This document shows, one piece after another, positions 23,960 to 28,917 of a stretch of DNA of 28,917 bases. The DNA is from CBFHOS01 sp965657645 (GTDB lineage: Bacteria; Pseudomonadota; Alphaproteobacteria; Puniceispirillales; Puniceispirillaceae). A model generated the notes under the pieces. It did no database searches, had not been told where the DNA came from, and saw only the letters and a list, made by a program, of their open reading frames with translations. Location: NCBI GenBank assembly GCA_965657645.1, contig CBFHOS010000024.1, positions 1-28,917 on the forward strand. The letters run 5' to 3'. Both the position numbers and the translations under genes were made by a program. Position 1 is the first letter of the stretch. Each line of letters starts with the position of its first letter.

Positions 23960-24786
23960 TAGATCCTGCAACACCCAAAACATCTAATAAAGTACCCAGC
24001 ATTATCAATCGGTTAAAGAGCGACCTTGGCGCGGCATTTCTAATGCTGAGCGTGATACCAGTGTTCTGGCATCGCTTTGATGATGACGAGACTCCTAATC
24101 TTGCACCGGCTTTATGGGCGTTTCCTGTCGTTGGTATTGTGTTGGGCATTATCGTTGGGTGTTTTGTGCAGGGCGGTGATGATTTGGGCCTGCCGCCTAT
24201 GCTAGCCGCGATCATCGGCATCATGGTGCTAGTCATGGTCACTGGCGCAATGCATGAAGATGGGATCGCCGATACGGCGGATGGATTTGGCGGTGGCAGA
24301 TCGCCAGAACGCAAAGCCGAAATCATGCATGACAGCTCTATAGGTAGCTATGGCGTCATGGCACTGGTTTTATCGACGGCGGCGCGGGTGACCATTCTCG
24401 TCACGTTGATGGATATGTTTTATGGCTGGACGTTTATTTTGATGATGGCCGCTATTATCGCTGGCGCCCGCTATCAGGTGCTAATCCTGTTGCATTTTTT
24501 CAAGATAAGCCCTTATGCAAAGCTGGCAAACATGACTGGCGCGCCGCACCTCTCAAACATTGTTGCAGGTCTGGCGATCTGGGCTGGGCTTATGTGGATG
24601 TTAACATCCCTCACCACAATCATTGTGGCTGGCATAATGGCGTTCCTTTTGACGATCTGGTTGGGCCGCCTTGCCACGCGCCAGATTGACGGTTTGAACG
24701 GTGACGTCATGGGGGCCAGTATCATCATCGGCGAGATTGTGATTGGCACCGCGGTGATTATCGCGGCCCAGCTAGCTAACGGATAG
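23956..24786 (+). CDS. cobS: Adenosylcobinamide-GDP ribazoletransferase (cobalamin synthase)
   Basis: CobS is the inner-membrane enzyme that joins adenosylcobinamide-GDP with alpha-ribazole (phosphate) to finish cobalamin. The 276-residue product has several membrane segments (about 53-70, 82-97, 137-153, 156-175, 195-215 and 250-272). The conserved acidic motif HEDGIADTADGFGGG spans 100-114, followed by MHDSSIGSYG at about 124-133. The N-terminal 20 residues are hydrophilic, and the real family similarity starts near LKSDLGAAF. Translation is probably coupled to cobT through the ATGA overlap. Its substrates come from CobU and CobT encoded just upstream. Confidence 0.95.
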   Translation: MIDPATPKTSNKVPSIINRLKSDLGAAFLMLSVIPVFWHRFDDDETPNLAPALWAFPVVGIVLGIIVGCFVQGGDDLGLPPMLAAIIGIMVLVMVTGAMHEDGIADTADGFGGGRSPERKAEIMHDSSIGSYGVMALVLSTAARVTILVTLMDMFYGWTFILMMAAIIAGARYQVLILLHFFKISPYAKLANMTGAPHLSNIVAGLAIWAGLMWMLTSLTTIIVAGIMAFLLTIWLGRLATRQIDGLNGDVMGASIIIGEIVIGTAVIIAAQLANG

Positions 24787-24789
24787 ATC

Positions 24790-25416
24790 ATGAGTTCGCA
24801 TCCGCGCATCACCGAATTCTATTTCGTCCGGCATGGTCCTGTGCAAAAACGAGAGGGGCACCTGCCACCCTATGATCCGCCGCTAATCGATGATGATTTT
24901 GACGTGAGCGGGCTTGTTGATAGCCTGCCAAGCAATGCGGATTGGCATATATCGCCATTACTGCGGACCAAAGCCACATGCAATTTGCTGCAACCGCACC
25001 TCTCCCCTGCGTCTAGTTCGTTTGATGAGCGGATTATCGAGATGAGCTTTGGTGACTGGCATGACAAACCTGTTGTTGATGTATGGGCAGGATTGGCCAC
25101 TGAGCCAAAACATAATTGGTCATTTATAATGCCCGACACCCGTCCAGCGAATGGCGAGAGTTTTACCGAACAATGCGATCGGATTTCAGCATGGCTGGAT
25201 GATATGGCCGCCAGAGAGTTCGATAGGCCTCAAGTAATTATCACTCATGCGGGTGTTATAAGGGCGGCTATGCGCCACATCATGAACATGGCGCCAGTCC
25301 ATGCAATCGGCATCCCGATCGCCCACTTTGGCTGTCTTAGCGCAACCCTGATGGAACCAGACCGCGCAATTGACGCTGGCGGCGCTTGGCAATTTAGAGG
25401 CCTGTCATCCAGATAA
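24790..25416 (+). CDS. cobC: Histidine phosphatase-family protein, probable alpha-ribazole phosphatase
   Basis: This 208-residue protein is of the phosphoglycerate-mutase-like histidine phosphatase fold. The phosphohistidine motif is R14-H15-G16 in YFVRHGP. SPLLRTKAT supplies the second arginine (R59), E84 lies in IEMSFGDWHDK, and the second catalytic histidine is H153 in ITHAGVIRAA. The FGDWHDK segment resembles alpha-ribazole phosphatases. Location only 3 bp after cobS supports removal of the phosphate from alpha-ribazole phosphate or cobalamin phosphate as its job. Other histidine phosphatases share the fold, so the assignment rests partly on context. It is convergent with hpf, with 4 bp between the stops. 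Confidence 0.83.
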   Translation: MSSHPRITEFYFVRHGPVQKREGHLPPYDPPLIDDDFDVSGLVDSLPSNADWHISPLLRTKATCNLLQPHLSPASSSFDERIIEMSFGDWHDKPVVDVWAGLATEPKHNWSFIMPDTRPANGESFTEQCDRISAWLDDMAAREFDRPQVIITHAGVIRAAMRHIMNMAPVHAIGIPIAHFGCLSATLMEPDRAIDAGGAWQFRGLSSR

Positions 25417-25420
25417 ACGG

Positions 25421-26050
25421 CTAGGCGTTCAACCGTCTAGTGCCGCGTGGGTCAATCCATCCGATGGCCCCGTCACTGCGGCGTTGAACCACATTAAGCC
25501 CCAAATGAGAGGCATTGCGGAACATCAGCATGTCATCGCCGCTAAATTCCAAACGCATAACCGCCTGCTCTACCGTCAAGATTTCAATGTCATAAGACAA
25601 ATCAGCCAAAATCGGCAACGGATCATCACCACTAGACTCATCATCGGCGTGCATCTGCGCATCATCAAGACCCTTGTCAGCCAATTGCTCGGTTGAGGCA
25701 TAGACGGTCATTGGCACGGCCAGAACTTCGTTTTCCTCGCCCTTGGACAGCGTGTTTCTGTGGTTCTTTAACCGGCGTTTGTGGCGGCGCAAACGCTTTT
25801 CAGCATGTTCGATGGCAGCATCGAGCGCGGCATGGGCGTCCTGCGCCTTGCCTGTTGCCTCAAGTTCCATCCGGCGGGATAACGCAACCCGGGTCTTGAC
25901 CGTAAAACCGGCATCGGCGCGTTCAAGCGTAATATGGCCACTGACTGCGTTTTGGAAGTATTTTTCCACAACGGCGTTAAGAGATGCTTCCGCATGCTCC
26001 TGAAAAGCGCCGCCTGTATCCATGTTTTTACCGGAAACCTGTATTTGCAT
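25421..26050 (-). CDS. hpf: Ribosome hibernation promoting factor, long form
   Basis: Long HPF binds the 30S decoding region in stationary phase and joins ribosomes into inactive 100S dimers. The 209-residue product has the S30AE N-terminal domain (1 to about 110; MQIQVSGKNMDTG, then AHAALDAAIEHAEKRLRRHKRRL) and an acidic linker (about 130-145). The C-terminal dimerisation domain (about 150-205) contains VEQAVMRLEFSGDDMLMFRNA and NVVQRRSDGAIGWIDPR. GGGAG lies 6 nt upstream of the ATG, a strong ribosome-binding site. It stands alone here, without the rpoN or ptsN genes that often adjoin it in proteobacteria. An 8-bp hairpin lies 27 nt upstream of its start. Confidence 0.95.
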   Translation of the reverse strand: MQIQVSGKNMDTGGAFQEHAEASLNAVVEKYFQNAVSGHITLERADAGFTVKTRVALSRRMELEATGKAQDAHAALDAAIEHAEKRLRRHKRRLKNHRNTLSKGEENEVLAVPMTVYASTEQLADKGLDDAQMHADDESSGDDPLPILADLSYDIEILTVEQAVMRLEFSGDDMLMFRNASHLGLNVVQRRSDGAIGWIDPRGTRRLNA

Positions 26051-26077
26051 AATATACTCCCTTCAAGATCACTGTTA

Positions 26078-26098
26078 TACCGCGGCAAAACCGCGATA
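26078..26098 (-). promoter_or_regulatory. Hairpin or dyad in the hpf leader
   Basis: On the minus strand TATCGCGG-TTTTG-CCGCGGTA can form an 8-bp stem with one G-U pair and a 5-nt loop, ending 27 nt before the hpf ATG. It may be a leader hairpin or a regulator site. No U-tract follows. The rest of the 201-bp gap (26051-26251) holds only a weak CCGAT-ca-ATCGG dyad (26227-26238) just after the AlkB-like stop. Confidence 0.4.
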
Positions 26099-26251
26099 TT
26101 GCTGGAACGCACATGATCTGCGCCCATCTTGAAAAGCAACTCTGCTAAAAGGGAGCAGATGGACGCTCCAGATTTCTATGGTGACAAGCGGAACTCTTTC
26201 TGACAAGGGAAAACATTCGCCAAAGACCGATCAATCGGACGATTTTCGTTC

Positions 26252-26866
26252 TTAAGGTTGGAACCGCAAACCGATCGATAGGCGGCCATCAACCACTCGG
26301 TCAACGCCATGCAAGGGCCGAACCGCCTCATCATCCGCACCACAAAATCCGGTTGCAGACAACAATACAATGCGACCGGGTTGGTCATTTACACGCCGTT
26401 TGTTATGTCCATTCCGGTCATCACAGGTGAACAGCCGCGACCCGCCTGCAAGATTGATTATCACGACAATGTGATGGTACCGCGCACCATCACGATGGAT
26501 GCCGATCCCCTTTGATCCCGCCGGATAATTCTGGATGGCGAAATCATTCAAGGTAAATGACGCCGGTGGTTGTAGGGCGGCGCTGGCCACATTCCGCATT
26601 CCTTCTTCAAGCAAATGTGCCAATTGATCAAAGGCGTCAATGCGGGGTGCAGGAAAGCATACGTCGAAATCTTGCAAGACCGAGCGGCCCTTGTAATTGA
26701 TCTTTGATTGCGCCTGCCTGAAATCTTGCCTCAAGGACAATTGGCGCAGCGCGTCGACTTCTTCTGGTGATAGATAGGCAAGCGAGACCATCCGCACTAA
26801 TGGCGATGATAACCGCGTCAATGCCCGCTTTAATGCGGCTTGTCTTGCTGGTGTTTGCTCAAACAT
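26252..26866 (-). CDS. AlkB-like 2-oxoglutarate/Fe(II)-dependent dioxygenase
   Basis: This 204-residue protein has the double-stranded beta-helix dioxygenase signature. The iron ligands are H124 and D126 (IGIHRDGARY) and H186 (RPLHGVDRV). R195-x-S-x-x-x-R201 (DGRLSIGLRF) matches the AlkB R-x-[NS]-x-x-x-R motif that binds 2-oxoglutarate. FAIQNYPAGSKGIGIH resembles the nucleotide-lid region of AlkB homologues. AlkB proteins demethylate alkylated bases in DNA or RNA; some homologues act on proteins. I chose the ATG at 26866, which overlaps the stop of the SprT-like gene as ATGTTTGA; the open frame extends upstream in the other gene. The substrate is not determined, but the partner gene suggests DNA damage repair. 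Confidence 0.82.
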   Translation of the reverse strand: MFEQTPARQAALKRALTRLSSPLVRMVSLAYLSPEEVDALRQLSLRQDFRQAQSKINYKGRSVLQDFDVCFPAPRIDAFDQLAHLLEEGMRNVASAALQPPASFTLNDFAIQNYPAGSKGIGIHRDGARYHHIVVIINLAGGSRLFTCDDRNGHNKRRVNDQPGRIVLLSATGFCGADDEAVRPLHGVDRVVDGRLSIGLRFQP

Positions 26867-27365
26867 CCGTCGTGGATACGAAATCAACCGGGGTCTTGCA
26901 AGTGGCGCAAACAAGACCAGATTTGCGGCGGTGTCTTTCGACCTTAAAACAGCCATTGGGGCACACCATCATCCATCGTGATGTGGCGAAATTAAGCGTA
27001 TGGCAACGGTTCGCCGTGCACCCAATCTCTCGCGCCTTTTGCCGCCAGACGGCGTCATGTCCATGATACGGTCCAACCAAGGCATGGGCGATTTCATGCA
27101 GGATCGTGTCGCGAATATGACTGGCTTCGGCATTGCGGACATAGTGCCGCGATAGGGAAATAACCTGATTCGTATAATCGCATTGACCGGCCCGGCGGCG
27201 TGCGTGATCAAGTTTCACCCGCCATCCCGATAGCCCGTGATGCGCCATCAATTCCGTCGCCAGATCGATCGCCGACGCCAATGGTCTGGCTACAGACCCT
27301 GCTGAAGACCCTGATGAAGGCCCTGAGGAGAGTCCTGTATCGGTTTTGGTACCCGTCTCTGTCAC
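26859..27365 (-). CDS. SprT-like zinc metalloprotease
   Basis: This 168-residue protein has a SprT-type zincin domain with the motif H90-E91-I-A-H94 in ILHEIAHALVGPYHGHDAVWR, and H103 as the likely third zinc ligand. A C-terminal zinc ribbon follows with C135, C139, C153 and C156 (CPNGC...CATC). The domain plan matches SprT/Spartan-type proteins, some of which cut DNA-protein crosslinks. The N-terminal 25 residues are a low-complexity Ser/Gly/Thr stretch encoded by degenerate 12-bp repeats, so the true start may be uncertain. No other family-like start codon is apparent. Its stop overlaps the AlkB-like start, which suggests coupled translation. Confidence 0.85.
   Translation of the reverse strand: MTETGTKTDTGLSSGPSSGSSAGSVARPLASAIDLATELMAHHGLSGWRVKLDHARRRAGQCDYTNQVISLSRHYVRNAEASHIRDTILHEIAHALVGPYHGHDAVWRQKAREIGCTANRCHTLNFATSRWMMVCPNGCFKVERHRRKSGLVCATCKTPVDFVSTTDV
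27295..27330. repeat. Degenerate 12-bp tandem repeat in the SprT-like gene
   Basis: Units GACCCTGCTGAA (27295-27306), GACCCTGATGAA (27307-27318) and GGCCCTGAGGAG (27319-27330) follow each other, with a partial fourth unit at 27331. On the minus strand they encode short S-S-G-[PS]-like units at the N-terminus of the protease. Confidence 0.8.
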
Positions 27366-27434
27366 TATATCGCATCCATAATGCTATATGTCATCGCCGT
27401 AATGTTGCTGGGGCTTTGGTCACAGGGGCTTGGG

Positions 27435-27641
27435 TCACTTGGCCTCGTGCAGTGCTAGCCATTTCACCACCCAACCCGCGGCTGGAATCCAAATTAGGCC
27501 AGCAATTAGGAAAAACACCAGATCAATTAGGAAATGGATTTCCGTCACATAAGTCGAAATCCACAGGGCCAATCCGACATACAAAATCAGCGCCGGAACG
27601 GTACCAACTGCCACGATCAAATGCCGCCATCTCGCCATCAC
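27435..27641 (-). CDS. DUF2842-like small membrane protein
   Basis: This 68-residue protein has a basic N-terminus (MMARWRHL), two predicted membrane segments (about 8-29 and 36-58) and a GLIWIPAAGWVVKWL end. The ARWR-L start, double-helix layout and final GL-W-x-P stretch resemble the alphaproteobacterial DUF2842 family of unknown function. It lies 69 bp upstream of the SprT-like gene and 77 bp downstream of the TauE-like gene on the same strand. Family assignment is by eye. Confidence 0.65.
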   Translation of the reverse strand: MMARWRHLIVAVGTVPALILYVGLALWISTYVTEIHFLIDLVFFLIAGLIWIPAAGWVVKWLALHEAK

Positions 27642-27718
27642 CTACCCCTAACCCTTTATTACAACCAAAGTCGCGCTGTTTCTGTTTCAACTATGCCTGT
27701 TTCACAAATAGGCTTCAA

Positions 27719-28522
27719 TCAAGAAAGCCCGTCAATCGTGAGCTTTATCCCCATGAAGAACAAAACCACGTGGCTGATATGATAAAACAGCTTATCCGAC
27801 AGGTTCCGGTTTAACCATAGGCCACCATAGACGCCCAATGGGATTACCGGCACGAGCCATAATGATAGGGATATTGTGGTTGGGGTGAACAAATTCAACT
27901 CCATATAGAATGGAACCTTCCCCAAATTGATCACAAAGAAATACAAGCTCATCGTGCCGACAAAGGCCTGACGCGCCAATGCATGGGGCAAGAGGAACAC
28001 CTGTGCCGGAATACCGCCAGACAATGATACAAAGCTGGATATGCCGGATAACCCACACCACATAGGCGCCCGAACCCATACGCGCTTTGCCACCTTTGCC
28101 GCGTTCTCACCAATGGTTGTCCGCCCGGGGAAAAACACTTTGCGCCCATAACTAAGCGCGGTCACGACGGCAACGATCCCGATGATCAGGGTCAACATCC
28201 CATCGCTAAAGAAATCAAACAGCAACCAGCCGACAAACTGCCCCGCCACGGCAAAACTGCACATGATCAATAACAGCCGCTTATCAAGAAATTTGCGGGT
28301 GAGATAGACAACCCAAACATCCGTCAGCAAAAAGATCGGCAAAAGAACACCAATAGCCAGCTTTGGCGGCAATACGAACAGCAATATAGGCATGCTAAGG
28401 GCGCCAAAGGCACCGCCAAAGCCGGATTTAGATACAGCAACAGCGAAAACCGCGGCTATCGCCACAGCCCAGAAAAACACAGGCGATTGTTCGATAATAT
28501 CGATCCCAGTAAAAACACCCAT
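27719..28522 (-). CDS. TauE/SafE-family membrane permease
   Basis: This 267-residue protein has about eight membrane segments and belongs to the TauE/SafE family, proposed exporters or importers of sulfite, sulfoacetate and other organosulfur or anionic compounds. The N-terminal VSKSGFGGAFGALSMPIL motif and the matching second-half segment GISSFVSLSGGIPAQVFLLP are the family's repeated glycine-rich signatures. The ATG at 28522 has AGGA 6 nt upstream and decides the start over a TTG two codons earlier. It lies downstream of an EamA-type transporter fragment, across a short tandem repeat. The substrate cannot be read from the sequence. Confidence 0.88.
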   Translation of the reverse strand: MGVFTGIDIIEQSPVFFWAVAIAAVFAVAVSKSGFGGAFGALSMPILLFVLPPKLAIGVLLPIFLLTDVWVVYLTRKFLDKRLLLIMCSFAVAGQFVGWLLFDFFSDGMLTLIIGIVAVVTALSYGRKVFFPGRTTIGENAAKVAKRVWVRAPMWCGLSGISSFVSLSGGIPAQVFLLPHALARQAFVGTMSLYFFVINLGKVPFYMELNLFTPTTISLSLWLVPVIPLGVYGGLWLNRNLSDKLFYHISHVVLFFMGIKLTIDGLS

Positions 28523-28548
28523 AAACAATCCTAATTCCTAGTCTTTAT

Positions 28549-28596
28549 TTGAACCCAGTCTTTTGAAGACAGTCCTTTGAACCCAGTCTTTTGCAC
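28549..28596. repeat. 14-bp intergenic tandem repeat
   Basis: Units TTGAACCCAGTCTT (28549-28562), TTGAAGACAGTCCT (28563-28576) and TTGAACCCAGTCTT (28577-28590) are followed by a partial TTGCAC. Units one and three are identical. The array fills most of the gap between the EamA-type stop and the TauE-like start. Confidence 0.92.
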
Positions 28597-28598
28597 AT

Positions 28599-28917
28599 CT
28601 ATTCTTTGCTTGGCATAGCTTTGGCGGCATTGTTTGCACGGTTTATCTGTGACTCTCTAATGCCGATATAGGTAACCGAGGCCAACACCACCAAAGCACC
28701 CACAATAGTGCTAAGCGTTGGAATTTCATCGAACAGAATGATGCCAAAGATGATGACAAATAATAGCTGGATATATTTGCCTGTCTGCGCCGCCCACATT
28801 GGCCCTCTAAAGGCCTTCATCAAGGTGAAATGGCCCATCGTTGCAAACCCGCTAATACACGCCACCCCGATCATATTCTGCACACTCATCGGCTGCCAGA
28901 CAAAGAGTGCGGGAACA
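28599..28917 (-). CDS. EamA/DMT-superfamily transporter, C-terminal fragment
   Basis: The frame is open to the right edge, so this is the last 105 codons or so of a drug/metabolite-type transporter. Visible are WQPMSVQNMIGVACISGFATMGHFTLMKAFR, then AAQTGKYIQLLFVIIFGIILFDEIPT and STIVGALVVLASVTYIGIRE, which are the final membrane helices of the second EamA repeat. A short polar tail ends it. Real translation begins outside the window; the internal ATG at 28889 is not expected to be the start. The substrate is unknown; such proteins export amino acids, nucleobases or small metabolites. Confidence 0.8.
   Translation of the reverse strand, partial: VPALFVWQPMSVQNMIGVACISGFATMGHFTLMKAFRGPMWAAQTGKYIQLLFVIIFGIILFDEIPTLSTIVGALVVLASVTYIGIRESQINRANNAAKAMPSKE

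Noticed and set aside
1..28917. tRNA, rRNA, CRISPR array, prophage or insertion sequence
   Set aside because: By eye I found no tRNA T-loop signatures, no spaced direct-repeat array, no transposase, integrase or terminal inverted repeats; the tandem repeats are too short and unspaced for CRISPR.

Overview
The window looks like chromosomal DNA of an alphaproteobacterium. The evidence is the housekeeping order rpoZ - relA/spoT - DUF2062 - pdxJ - acpS - lepB - rnc - era - recO - parC on the minus strand, together with a bacterial leucyl-transferase (bpt), a DUF2842 protein and an MttB-like/dimethylglycine-dehydrogenase-like gene pair. Base composition looks intermediate, near 50% GC by eye. Intergenic gaps are very short: several convergent pairs are only 4-30 bp apart and many genes overlap. 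This would fit a marine, SAR116-like lineage, but that placement is inference from style and cannot be proven here. I saw no phage, insertion sequence, CRISPR array, tRNA or rRNA.

Layout. Positions 1-178 (-) hold the N-terminus of an enoyl-CoA hydratase/3-hydroxyisobutyryl-CoA hydrolase-like gene cut by the window edge. Positions 240-3363 (+) hold hemB (haem), an ACT-domain threonine ammonia-lyase and the N-end-rule leucyl-transferase bpt. Positions 3394-14033 (-) form the long housekeeping block, read right to left: folK, rpoZ, the (p)ppGpp synthetase/hydrolase, a DUF2062 membrane protein, pdxJ, acpS, lepB, rnc, era, recO and parC. Positions 14213-15467 (+) hold a NYN-domain nuclease translationally overlapped with a family-5-like uracil-DNA glycosylase. 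Positions 15472-16887 (-) hold dapA and smpB. Position 17075-18082 (+) is a second serine/threonine dehydratase-like PLP enzyme, without an ACT domain.

The most interesting part is 17075-25416. On the minus strand an MttB-superfamily methyltransferase (without pyrrolysine) precedes a large FAD/GcvT fusion of the dimethylglycine/sarcosine dehydrogenase family. This pair is divergent from cobU-cobT-cobS-cobC, the complete nucleotide-loop assembly set for cobalamin. A putative methylated-amine demethylation route, a possible serine-to-pyruvate exit and the cofactor assembly genes for corrinoid-dependent methyl transfer therefore sit together. They share a 190-bp divergent control region that carries strong inverted repeats.

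Positions 25421-28917 (-) hold the long hibernation factor hpf and an AlkB-like 2-oxoglutarate oxygenase overlapped with a SprT-like zinc metalloprotease. Upstream of those are a DUF2842 protein, a TauE/SafE-type permease and the C-terminal part of an EamA-type transporter running off the window.

A recurring feature is short tandem repeats of 12-15 bp: inside cobU, upstream of dapA, in the sprT N-terminus and between the EamA and TauE genes. A second is an 8-nt start/stop overlap of the form ATGNNTGA, used at three separate gene junctions.
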